From an uncultured Collinsella sp. (GTDB taxonomy: Bacteria > Actinomycetota > Coriobacteriia > Coriobacteriales > Coriobacteriaceae), in assembly GCA_900551305.1 (NCBI GenBank), contig URVK01000003.1, forward strand, positions 1 to 21,106: a DNA stretch of 21,106 bases, read 5' to 3'. Below the pieces are notes generated by a model. The model was given only the letters and a program-made list of their open reading frames with translations, had not been told where the DNA came from and searched no databases. Numbering within the stretch: the first letter of the stretch is position 1; each line of letters starts with the position of its first letter. Positions 13,101 through 19,836 of this stretch are shown here, in pieces. Both the position numbers and the translations under genes were made by a program.

Positions 13101-14398
13101 TAGGCGAGCGAGCCGTACAGCTGTGTGGCGATATCCATCGTGAACAGCAGCGTGCAATGGTGGCGAAGGAGCTTGGTGTTTCTTGGATCGGTACCCGAAC
13201 CGGCACTCATACTCTTATATTGATTCCACTTCCCCTCCATCTCGTCGAGGTAACGGTTTGCCTGCTTGGCACCCGACTCGCGCGGTGACTTCTTCCAGTA
13301 CTCTGGATCAGGGTTACCCGAATCGTTCATGTAGCCGACCGGCTTGTATCCTCCGCCAAACAGTACGTACCCGGCAAACGAGAAATCGAACAGAATGGGG
13401 AACGAGGGCATCCAGCAGGTGAACTTGTTGCCGCCGATGCCGGGAAACGCCGCCGGAAAATCAAACGGAGTAATCTCTTGGTCCATGGTAGTGGGGACGA
13501 TAGTGGTCGATCCGGATTCCGCCTTTGCGGCCGGCGCGGTGACAACGGCCATGGGGGATGAGAGCGTGTAGGTTTTGCCCTGATAGTCGAGGCCAAAGCG
13601 CAGCTTGCATCCTTCTTCCAGAAGGCTCGATGCCGCGTCGAGGAACTTGTCTTCGAGCGTGAACGTCGCCAGATTATCCGCGCCCGATGCACTGGCCTTG
13701 ACTTGGCCAATCTGCGTGACGGTTTCGGATGAGCTGCCCGCAGCGGGCATCACTTTATTGATATGCAACGTTGCCTGCCCGCCCTGCGGCAGATGGGCCT
13801 GCACGGTAAAAGCGTGCGTGTCGGGCTGATCGTTTGCTGCTTCGTCCGCTGGCATTGCCATAAACGTGGCGTCGGCGTACTGGATGTCCCATTCGTCGAA
13901 TGTGAGCTGGCGAAAGTACGGCTCGCCATCGGAGAGCGGACGTGTGGGTGCGGTAATGGCGGTGCCGCCTTGGACACGCGCGAGGGGAATCTCGACATCG
14001 CGGTAGCCCGCCATGCTAATGGAGATGCCGCCGTTAAAGTCATACGCGTCGAGAAGCGTCGCCTCGTCCACGTAGCCTTCTGAAAGCGGCGCGACCTCAA
14101 AGATGGCCGTGCCTTCGTCATCGGTAGCGGCGGTGAGCTGCTTGCCTGCGGCATAGCGCGATGTGAGTGTGACCTGGGCACCCGTGATGGGCGTATTCTT
14201 GTTGGCGACGTCGACCACGACCACACCAAACATGGTGCGCGAGAGAACGAGCACCCTGAAAGGGTCTTTTTCGTCGGCATAGGCTTCGGTGGGCGCGAAC
14301 GGCAATATGAAGGCGTTTGCGCTTCCCGGCACGCGCGGCAACATAATGCTCGCCAGCGAGGACGCTCCGGCAACAAGTAACGAACGGCGATCAAGCAT
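10055..14398 (-). CDS. large Tat-exported surface protein with LAGTG sorting motif, frameshifted tail
   Basis: 1447-residue secreted protein of unknown function. The N-terminus MLDRRSLLVAGASSLA is a twin-arginine-type signal, with a likely cleavage near residue 41 (TEAYA/DE). An Ig-like or carboxypeptidase-regulatory-like segment (about 55-150, ITGAQVTLTSRYAA) follows. Then come long beta-rich stretches without recognised domains, a CARDB-like domain (about 1185-1308, MVTVRNDGNTLLTAGTIDLY) and a Gly/Ser linker (about 1369-1393). The end carries LAGTGD (1407-1412), an LPXTG-like sortase motif, and an Ala-rich hydrophobic run. The frame then shifts into a non-membrane Arg-rich end, while the proper basic tail exists in the adjacent frame. 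The ATG at 14398 was chosen because GGGAG precedes it and the Tat motif follows at once; a longer frame to 14530 lacks a site. It lies downstream of a LuxR gene on the same strand. Confidence 0.85.
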   Translation of the reverse strand: MLDRRSLLVAGASSLASIMLPRVPGSANAFILPFAPTEAYADEKDPFRVLVLSRTMFGVVVVDVANKNTPITGAQVTLTSRYAAGKQLTAATDDEGTAIFEVAPLSEGYVDEATLLDAYDFNGGISISMAGYRDVEIPLARVQGGTAITAPTRPLSDGEPYFRQLTFDEWDIQYADATFMAMPADEAANDQPDTHAFTVQAHLPQGGQATLHINKVMPAAGSSSETVTQIGQVKASASGADNLATFTLEDKFLDAASSLLEEGCKLRFGLDYQGKTYTLSSPMAVVTAPAAKAESGSTTIVPTTMDQEITPFDFPAAFPGIGGNKFTCWMPSFPILFDFSFAGYVLFGGGYKPVGYMNDSGNPDPEYWKKSPRESGAKQANRYLDEMEGKWNQYKSMSAGSGTDPRNTKLLRHHCTLLFTMDIATQLYGSLAYDWVGKTWGNNNDPAYGNIKALFQVRTDLNWTEQFTLGPVPFFLNVNPWVLAKLALAVGAHTHGSGAAFFKNISLDYSNTSGSFTIQIGLAVTFGAGVAGVASSAVHGAASLTLFIGYEKADGHQLPRLRVGADVDVDVILQFIMFKWTTKAWSGSWPTLIDSWNMSVDNGDQYVLQRSELALGGDTPYTLDARFGTPGNIEAGGVPQFIASATIVTNAELLARAEVHLPAVNAAPVVRDWDRAVTRIELEADAESDDTGQIEHFVHALIENDENAAPMYEYTYIGQATNTVADPNADSAGVSEDERGGIKPSSDNVLFAGVLSEAHMKLAMIAGVECLFRIASVRYGDNGRSRLVVHTKANGTWSAPTPVDFPLGFGEGDVERDGIYDYDFDVVEYTDGRGNQDAYVLLVSGERPAGDNTLFDTASTSGILSVVRLRISNDGVRVISHTSWRSISRGRLQEDGYHCLQCPRITVGKTLVDGRLSGAYLHRRGTTAEKTLGSEAEVALECFTLWSDVSGDSLTFRQVLRFPQAPSSIELGASENINGKMVVPIAYETAGGCGCASYAVIGQSIAGWGVMSPDATVPHAVPWPQHTGFLATVNEQLQHITWTRGASAFATQPVGAAGCGPASFSVSNNGRCVLYVENTDGKVGQTYDEEGNPVAVMGKHFRIFASTLAGDLFTEPFVMCELDHPVDQITTFLTSGSMLSALATHIVSTEKSEAELHGIEVPLVACATPTGAVATSGAVVPGAAGESFMVTVRNDGNTLLTAGTIDLYREGSSQPFTSASIGFGANTRMASIYDPELAEDASVNDMAHVKYALETLGTPFATHPLVADNGNAVLAPGCTAQFRMSFAIPESWSDEVGKRVTLYAKARNLVALDPVTLEEIRPGANSALGAVLHELHVPDAACERSEVQVGVCDNADTTGLHDAPMTADGSGGSSGGGTDKGGGSGGSSSSSGKDHGTNKRSGKSGALAGTGDVNAPLTAAAAEPAAAAGGADCLQRPPHGTRKRRPR

Positions 14399-14430
14399 CT
14401 TTGGCTCCCATCCCGCAGGTATCGGTGGAA

Positions 14431-14498
14431 ATAATCCAATTTTGCGAGAAGGCATCCTGTCACGGTAGTGCCGTCCGAGGGCCAAAATGTCCAATTTG
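14431..14498 (-). repeat. pair of near-identical CAAATTGGA motifs upstream of the surface gene
   Basis: On the minus strand, CAAATTGGACATTTT (14498-14484) and CAAAATTGGATTATTT (from 14444) repeat the same AT-rich core about 55 bp apart, between the LuxR stop and the surface-protein start. They could be regulator or promoter sites. The evidence is limited to the similarity. Confidence 0.25.
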
Positions 14499-14554
14499 AG
14501 CGAGTGAAGCGCCGGGGCTCCGGGGCGCACGTGCCGCGCTAGGCAGTCTGGCTG

Positions 14555-15559
14555 CTAACGCAGCATATGCGCGACCAGCTCAGTGCGCGTGCCGATGCCA
14601 AGCTTTGCATACACGTTGGACAGTCGATTTTTAACGGTACCTGGCGACACACCCATATGACGAGCGATTTCGGCGTTGGTCCATCCGCGGCAGGCGAGCA
14701 TGGCCATGGTGAACTCTGTGGTCGTCAGGTCGTCAGCCACGTCCTCGCCCGAATCGGGGTTGTGGATGCGCCGCCAGCCGGAGCTGAAGCGATACGTAAT
14801 CTCGATGATGCGTGCGAAATCGTCAGGGTATTGCGATTTTAGGCATGCCTCGATGAGCCCCTGCAAAAGGCCGTGGTGCTCGCCAATGAGCTCGATAAGG
14901 CCGTCGGGGCGCGCAATGTTCCAAGCGGCTCCGAAGTGCGTTTTTGCGGCGTCGATGTCCTTGAGGCTCATGCATGCCATGGAAGCTGCCAGGTGCAGGA
15001 ACAGTTCCGAGATCGGATAGCTCCCCTGTTTCATGATCAGGGCGTTTTCCGCCATGCCCAGACTGCGGCCATATTCGCCGCGCAGGTACAGGGCATGCGC
15101 CATCACGTAGCTGGCGAACAGGCGCAGGCCTTCGGGCAGATGCGCCGCAAGCGGATAAAACTCTTCGGCAGAATACGGGGAAGACAAGTGCAGCAGGACG
15201 CTTGCGGCCGAGGCGAACAGGATATGCGTGGCGTGGACGGCGGGTGATTCCTCGTCAGTTGGCGTATCGAGGATGCCCGCAAGACAACGGCGGGCGTCGG
15301 CGATACGGTTGAGCGACAGGCTGGCGTATCCGCAGATAAAGCATGCGGAATAGCGCAGTGCGGAATCGGTGGCGTCAAGATAGGGGCGCGCCGTCTTGGC
15401 AGCGAGGGCGGCCTGTCCGCGAAAGTACAGCGCTTCTGCCGTGGCGATGGTGCGTGAATCGGGGTCGGAAATGCCTGCAACCGCAGCGTCAATCTGCCCC
15501 GGCACAAAGGCAGTGCACATCAACGGCATGGGAACGCATGGGTAGCCATCGCAGTCCAT
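14555..15559 (-). CDS. LuxR-type transcriptional regulator with helical (TPR-like) N-terminal domain
   Basis: 334-residue regulator. The C-terminal LuxR/FixJ helix-turn-helix (about 279-334) is clear: TEFTMAMLACRGWTNAEIAR, then MGVSPGTVKNRLSNVYAKLG. The N-terminal part is rich in Ala/Leu helices with Tyr/Ala-spaced repeats (EALYFRGQAALAAK, YVMAHALYLRGEYGRSL) and resembles tetratricopeptide-type solenoids. No receiver Asp pocket and no P-loop are seen. The ATG at 15559 is used because GGGAGATGGAAG precedes it; an upstream in-frame start would overlap the kinase gene by over 100 bp. It lies 68 bp after the kinase gene and 156 bp before the surface-protein gene, all on one strand, so it probably controls that gene. 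Its signal is unknown. Confidence 0.88.
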   Translation of the reverse strand: MDCDGYPCVPMPLMCTAFVPGQIDAAVAGISDPDSRTIATAEALYFRGQAALAAKTARPYLDATDSALRYSACFICGYASLSLNRIADARRCLAGILDTPTDEESPAVHATHILFASAASVLLHLSSPYSAEEFYPLAAHLPEGLRLFASYVMAHALYLRGEYGRSLGMAENALIMKQGSYPISELFLHLAASMACMSLKDIDAAKTHFGAAWNIARPDGLIELIGEHHGLLQGLIEACLKSQYPDDFARIIEITYRFSSGWRRIHNPDSGEDVADDLTTTEFTMAMLACRGWTNAEIARHMGVSPGTVKNRLSNVYAKLGIGTRTELVAHMLR

Positions 15560-15627
15560 CTTCCATCTCCCAACAGCTGGCAACAATAGCAGCAATTGTA
15601 CTCCTGTTGCTCGGGACCCCTTTCGTT

Positions 15628-16779
15628 TTACTGCTCGGTTGACGCTGCGGATCGTTTTGGAAGGCTTACGAGCATGGTGGTCCCGTTCTCGGAACTTGTT
15701 TCGACCTCTACTGTGCCACCGTGAAGAGCTGCAATCTCCCAAACGAGCGCTAGTCCGAGTCCTGCGCCGCCGTATGCCCTGCTGCGGGATTTGTCTAGAC
15801 GAAAGAACGGCTGGAAGATGCTCTCTCGGTACTTCTTGGGTATCCCCGGGCCCTGGTCCTCGACTCGCAGGAACACGTGGCTGTCGTTGTCGCAGATGGA
15901 GACGGTAACGCTCGAGTCGGTGCGGCTATAGCGGATAGCGTTTTCGGCCAGGTTAAACACCAGCCGATAGAGGAGCGTGTCGCTCCCGATTACTAAAGCG
16001 TCTCCAGCACAATTGAGGGCTATGCCCCTTTTTTCGGCAAGTGGCGCAAGGTCGGTGAGGACCTCTTCGGACAAGGGGCCAAGCTCCACATCGTCCTCGC
16101 AAGGAACGCTGCGGAGCTCACTCATCTCGAGCAATACCTTGGCCATTCGAGACATGCGCTCGGTTTGTTCTTGTAGCAGGCCGAGTAGCTCGGCAGTTTC
16201 GGGTTGCAAACCGGAGTGCTCGGAGATGAATAGTTCAATCTGTGCTTGCATAAGGGCGAGCGGGGTGCGCAGCTCGTGTGCGGCGTTGCCGGTAAACTGA
16301 CGCTGTGCAGAGAACCCTTCGCCAAGACGGGCGATCATGTCGTTGAAAGAGGCGCTGCATCGTTGTAGCTCGATGGGCACATCTTCACTGAGCCTGATTT
16401 CGCTTAGGTTGTCAGGCTGCACACGCTCGACCTGGGCCGCAAAAGCCCGTAGCGGTTTGAGTGCACGGCCGCTCACAAAGTATGCCAGCGCGCCGCCAAG
16501 GAGTGTGACTCCAGCCGTGATGTACCAGGCTGTCGTGCCAAAAGACTCCTGTGCGTCGTTTACGACGATCGTGACCTCGTCATCGAGGCTCTCCTTCGTT
16601 GGGTCAAACGCCTGAGGTGCATCTACGCCGGCTGCGCTAAGGGCCGAGATGTCGCTGCCGATAGCATCCATGTAGCGCATGCCCGTATAGCCGACCAGAC
16701 AGTTCGTCAGCACGCATGCCGCACACGTCAGCAGTGCCGTCATAATCGTTATGCGCCATTGCAGCGAAAGCCTTTTCAT
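15628..16779 (-). CDS. membrane sensor histidine kinase
   Basis: 383 residues. TM1 (about 9-30) and TM2 (about 82-103) flank a short extracytoplasmic loop of about 50 residues, rich in Asp and Glu. A HAMP domain follows (about 104-157), then the H box AAHELRTPLA with phospho-acceptor His168. The N box (NLAENAIRYS), G1 (DQGPGIP), F box (FQPFFRLD) and G2 (GGAGLGLAL) are all intact. The kinase should autophosphorylate and pass phosphate to the regulator encoded just upstream, whose stop overlaps its start (ATGA). The small sensor loop suggests detection of a small ligand, an ion or membrane state; nothing in the sequence identifies it. Confidence 0.95.
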   Translation of the reverse strand: MKRLSLQWRITIMTALLTCAACVLTNCLVGYTGMRYMDAIGSDISALSAAGVDAPQAFDPTKESLDDEVTIVVNDAQESFGTTAWYITAGVTLLGGALAYFVSGRALKPLRAFAAQVERVQPDNLSEIRLSEDVPIELQRCSASFNDMIARLGEGFSAQRQFTGNAAHELRTPLALMQAQIELFISEHSGLQPETAELLGLLQEQTERMSRMAKVLLEMSELRSVPCEDDVELGPLSEEVLTDLAPLAEKRGIALNCAGDALVIGSDTLLYRLVFNLAENAIRYSRTDSSVTVSICDNDSHVFLRVEDQGPGIPKKYRESIFQPFFRLDKSRSRAYGGAGLGLALVWEIAALHGGTVEVETSSENGTTMLVSLPKRSAASTEQ

Positions 16780-17450
16780 TCGCTATCCTCCATAACGTAG
16801 CCCTCTCCAATCCGATTGCGAATCGGGTCGTATCCCAAAGCGCTGCGTAGCTTTTTGCGGAGTGACGAAATGTGAACGCGGGTTGCGTTGCTAAAGCTGT
16901 TCACGCTGCTATCCCAAACGTGCTCGATAAGCTCCTCTTGGCTTACCGGTCGCCCCTGATTAAGCATCAGGTATTCCAAGATTCCCGTTTCCTTGCGTGT
17001 AAGAGATAGAGCCTCACTGTCCACGGAAGCGATGCGCGCCTTGGTGTCAAAGCTGAGCTTTCCGCAGGCTAATACTATGTCGCTTTGTGCGAAGCGCCTG
17101 AGGGTAAGGCTGCGGATCCTTGCCGCAAGTTCGTCCAGATGAAACGGCTTGGTAAGGTAATCGTTGGCGCCGGCATCGAGTCCGGCGACTTTATCGGATA
17201 CTTCGCCACGCGCGGACAGAATCAGTACCTTAGTCTCGCAATCGGTTTTCCTAAGTTCCCTGAGCACGGTCATGCCATCGATACGGGGAAGGTTGAGGTC
17301 GAGTACCACGAGGTCAAAGACTTCGACGCCCAGCAGGTCGAGCGCCTCCTGTCCGTCGTGGCAGCAGTCGACGCTGTACGCCAAGTTTCGCAAGCTGCGC
17401 GCGATTGCATCGCACAGTGCTCGCTCGTCTTCGACGATCAAAATACGCAT
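16776..17450 (-). CDS. OmpR/PhoB-family response regulator
   Basis: 224-residue two-domain regulator. The receiver starts RILIVEDE (acidic pair at residues 8-9), with phospho-acceptor Asp51 in LVVLDLNLPRIDGM, the switch Ser in LILSARG and the conserved Lys in YLTKPF. The C-terminal winged helix (about 125-222) includes LTRKETGILEYLM, the recognition helix region NATRVHISSLRKKLR and the wing IGEGYVM. The ATG at 17450 has AAGGAG 8 bp upstream; an in-frame ATG at 17468 lacks one. It shares an ATGA overlap with the kinase and is divergent from the CXXC/iron-sulphur/TlpA operon across 90 bp, so that operon is a candidate target. Confidence 0.95.
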   Translation of the reverse strand: MRILIVEDERALCDAIARSLRNLAYSVDCCHDGQEALDLLGVEVFDLVVLDLNLPRIDGMTVLRELRKTDCETKVLILSARGEVSDKVAGLDAGANDYLTKPFHLDELAARIRSLTLRRFAQSDIVLACGKLSFDTKARIASVDSEALSLTRKETGILEYLMLNQGRPVSQEELIEHVWDSSVNSFSNATRVHISSLRKKLRSALGYDPIRNRIGEGYVMEDSE

Positions 17451-17480
17451 AACAGTCTCCTTGCACATTCCAAATCGCGC

Positions 17481-17508
17481 TTAACACGGATTTTATAGTC
17501 GATATGGT
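17481..17508 (+). promoter_or_regulatory. possible promoter of the electron-relay operon
   Basis: TTAACA (17481-17486), a 16-bp spacer and TATGGT (17503-17508) lie 33 bp before the first start codon, within the 90-bp region divergent from the response regulator gene. The match is moderate. Confidence 0.3.
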
Positions 17509-17540
17509 CCAATGGTCGCGTAACGAAAGGAGTGGTTGGG

Positions 17541-17687
17541 TTGTTCAAAGCGGTAAAACCCGTGGTACAGGTCGCTTTGTTGATCGTCGGAATTGCCATG
17601 GTGTGCTTTGGTGTTATGCGTGGCGAGGCGGATGCCGTGCTGGCCAAAGCGATTAGGCTGTGCTTGGAGTGTATCGGAATTGGATAA
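17541..17687 (+). CDS. small CXXC membrane protein, CD1871A family
   Basis: 48-residue protein too short for most gene finders. A hydrophobic helix (VVQVALLIVGIAMVCFGVMR, about residues 8-27) is followed by EADAVLAKAIRLCLECIGIG, where CLEC is the CXXC motif near the C-terminus. This matches the small CXXC family named after C. difficile CD1871A, which is usually encoded beside a 4Fe-4S membrane protein and a TlpA-like protein, exactly as here. The start is TTG at 17541, set by AAAGGAG (17526-17532) 8 bp upstream; an in-frame GTG at 17532 overlaps that site. The stop overlaps the start of the next gene. It may relay electrons to an extracytoplasmic thiol (inference). Confidence 0.85.
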   Translation: MFKAVKPVVQVALLIVGIAMVCFGVMRGEADAVLAKAIRLCLECIGIG

Positions 17688-18582
17688 AAGAGAAAACACT
17701 GCGTCGCATGTTTTGGCCCGATTTCGCGGATTCATTCAGGCGGCGGCGACGCTGGTCACCAATATTCACCTGCCAAACTTTGCCAAAGGAAGCATCTATC
17801 AGGGCGCGGGAAAAACAGTCTGCGTACCTGGACTTAACTGCTATTCGTGCCCCGCGGCATCGGGTGCGTGCCCCATCGGGTCGTTCCAGTCGGTGGTAGG
17901 TTCATCCAAGTTCAACTTTTCTTATTATGTTACCGGTACGCTCATTTTGCTCGGCGTGCTGCTGGGGCGCTTTGTATGCGGCTTTCTGTGCCCGTTTGGC
18001 TGGCTGCAGGAGCTGCTTCATAAGATTCCCGGCAAAAAGTTCTCCACGAAAAAGCTCAAGCCGCTCACATACATCAAGTACGTTGTGCTGCTGTTTGCCG
18101 TGGTGCTGCTGCCCGTCTTGGTGGTTAACGACGTGGGCATGGGCGACCCGTTCTTTTGTAAGTACATCTGTCCACAGGGTGTGCTCGAGGGCGCCATTCC
18201 ACTGGCCATCGCCAATGCCGGCATTCGATCTGCGTTGGGACATCTCTTTACTTGGAAACTTGCCGTTCTCATTGCCGTGGTAGTGCTGAGCGTTTTGTTC
18301 TACCGCCCCTTCTGCAAATGGATTTGTCCACTCGGCGCATTCTATGCGCTCATGAATAGGGTGTCCCTACTGGGGATCCGGGTCGATACATGCAAATGTG
18401 TCTCGTGCGGCAAGTGCTCAAAGGTTTGTCAGATGGACGTTGATGTGGTCCGCGCGCCCAATCATGCCGAATGTATCCGGTGCGGAAAGTGCATCGGGGC
18501 CTGTCCCGTCGATGCCATCAGCTATCGCTATGGCCTGGATGTGTCGGCGGAAAAGCTCCCCTTGACCGCCGATAAAAAGTAA
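17680..18582 (+). CDS. NapH-like polytopic 4Fe-4S membrane protein
   Basis: 300 residues if started at TTG 17680, which overlaps the upstream TAA and suggests coupled translation; a longer frame from 17593 would overlap the CXXC gene heavily. Several membrane helices (about 84-103, 133-150, 192-208) alternate with Cys-Pro motifs: LCPFGW (Cys104), ICPQG (Cys164) and ICPLGA (Cys216). An early cluster has Cys48, 54, 57 and 64 (NCYSCPAASGACP). The C-terminus has two ferredoxin-type 4Fe-4S sites, CVSCGKCSKVC with Cys240-250, and CIRCGKCIGACP with Cys265-275. The architecture matches NapH/RdxA/CcoG-related electron carriers. It probably moves electrons from the cytoplasm or quinol pool towards the CXXC protein and TlpA partner. 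Confidence 0.9.
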   Translation: MDKRENTASHVLARFRGFIQAAATLVTNIHLPNFAKGSIYQGAGKTVCVPGLNCYSCPAASGACPIGSFQSVVGSSKFNFSYYVTGTLILLGVLLGRFVCGFLCPFGWLQELLHKIPGKKFSTKKLKPLTYIKYVVLLFAVVLLPVLVVNDVGMGDPFFCKYICPQGVLEGAIPLAIANAGIRSALGHLFTWKLAVLIAVVVLSVLFYRPFCKWICPLGAFYALMNRVSLLGIRVDTCKCVSCGKCSKVCQMDVDVVRAPNHAECIRCGKCIGACPVDAISYRYGLDVSAEKLPLTADKK

Positions 18583-18611
18583 ACAAGCTTCGACAAAACG
18601 GAGGAATGACC

Positions 18612-19583
18612 ATGAAGCTTTCTAAGATTGCGGCCCTGTTTATGGTGCCGGTATTGGCCTTGTGCCTTGTGGCGTGCTCGGCACCCGGTGGCAATGCGAG
18701 TGAATCTGCGGGCTCCGATCCTAAGATCGCAGAACTCACTGCGCAGAAGCCGACCAATGCCGAGGAGGCCGCCGAGTTGTATGCAAAACTCATGCAGAAG
18801 GAGAACGAGATCTTTTCGAGTGATAACGCGCTGTGGGAAAAGGTATTCAACGCGGCAAATAAAGACTCGACAATGATTGAGGACGGCAGCAATTACGGCG
18901 ATTTCCTGCTCAAGACCATCGACGGCGCCAAGGATGAGTTCACGGCGGATGAGCTTAAGACGCTCAAGGCCGGTGCGCAGCAGATCAAGGAGATCGAGGA
19001 CAAGCTCGAGAGCCTGGAGAAGGAGTTCCCCGGCTGTGGAAGCACGCCGAGCTCAGGCGAGAGCGTCGACGCTTCGACCGCTGGCATGACGGCTGGTGCC
19101 AATGCTTCGAGCGAGGCGACGAAGTTCCCCAGCTTTACGGGCAAGGACCTGGATGGCAACGACGTGAGCAGCGACGAGCTATTCGCTAAGAACAAGGTCA
19201 CCGTCATGAACTTCTGGTTCACCACTTGCAAGCCGTGCGTGGGCGAGCTGGGCGATCTTGAGAAACTGAATACGGAGCTTGCCGAGAAGGGCGGCCAGGT
19301 CGTGGGCGTCAATTCCTTTACGCTCGATGGCAACAAGGGTGAGATTGCAGATGCCAAGGACGTGCTGAGCAAGAAGGGCGTGACATATAAGAACATCTGG
19401 TTCAAGTCGGATAGCGAGGCCGGTAAGTTTACGTCAAATTTATTCTCGTTCCCGACAACGTATGTCATCGATCAGAATGGCAACATCGTAGGGGATCCAA
19501 TCGTGGGAGCCATCAGCTCCGCCGAGCAGCGCGCAGCACTCGACAAGCTTATCGACCAGGCGATTGCGAATAGCGAGCAGTAA
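18612..19583 (+). CDS. TlpA-family thioredoxin-like lipoprotein
   Basis: 323-residue extracytoplasmic lipoprotein. The signal peptide ends in the lipobox LVAC with lipidated Cys22. Residues about 35-140 form a charged, helical segment of unknown role (EEAAELYAKLMQKENE; ELKTLKAGAQQIKEIEDKLE). A Ser/Thr/Ala linker follows, then a TlpA/thioredoxin domain from about 170: FPSFTGKDLDGNDV, NFWFTTCKPC with active-site Cys206 and Cys209, and the cis-Pro loop FSFPTTYVID (Pro281). It should reduce or exchange disulphides outside the membrane. The ATG at 18612 gives a 7-bp spacing to GGAGG (18600-18604); an ATG at 18606 is too close. It is the last gene of the operon, 29 bp after the iron-sulphur protein, and a terminator follows 79 bp later. 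Confidence 0.93.
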   Translation: MKLSKIAALFMVPVLALCLVACSAPGGNASESAGSDPKIAELTAQKPTNAEEAAELYAKLMQKENEIFSSDNALWEKVFNAANKDSTMIEDGSNYGDFLLKTIDGAKDEFTADELKTLKAGAQQIKEIEDKLESLEKEFPGCGSTPSSGESVDASTAGMTAGANASSEATKFPSFTGKDLDGNDVSSDELFAKNKVTVMNFWFTTCKPCVGELGDLEKLNTELAEKGGQVVGVNSFTLDGNKGEIADAKDVLSKKGVTYKNIWFKSDSEAGKFTSNLFSFPTTYVIDQNGNIVGDPIVGAISSAEQRAALDKLIDQAIANSEQ

Positions 19584-19662
19584 AAAACGCGTAAAGCATG
19601 GCGAAGATCGTGCACCGCTGTGCGAAGTAGTCCGCTACCTTTCAAGATAAGCTCCACCATAT

Positions 19663-19690
19663 AGAGGTTCCGCTCGGGACCTCTTCTTTT
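19663..19690 (+). terminator. rho-independent terminator of the electron-relay operon
   Basis: AGAGGTTCC (19663-19671) pairs with GGGACCTCT (19676-19684) with one G-T pair and a 4-nt loop, followed by TCTTTT. The stretch 19691-19836 before the ABC gene shows no gene; no convincing promoter was identified there. Confidence 0.8.
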
Positions 19691-19836
19691 GGGCACCATC
19701 CCGTTCGTTTTTTGGCGCGGTTCGTTACATTCCTCACTGGCTCCGGCAAAAATGGGGATAGAGTAGGACAAACGCGTCGAATACGAACGGCGGGGGAGAG
19801 TGGGCGAGTGCGCCCGCGTGGGAGAGGTTGCCGTCC

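Noticed and set aside
14399..14530. 44-codon upstream extension of the surface-protein frame
   Set aside because: No ribosome binding site and no signal-like sequence; the Tat signal begins at the ATG at 14398 with GGGAG upstream.
15560..15742. 61-codon upstream extension of the LuxR regulator
   Set aside because: It would overlap the kinase gene by over 100 bp and is Arg/Lys/Ser-rich without family similarity.
17492..17512. TTGGAC and TATAAA as a leftward promoter for the response regulator
   Set aside because: The spacing between the two is only 9 bp, too short for a sigma-70 promoter.
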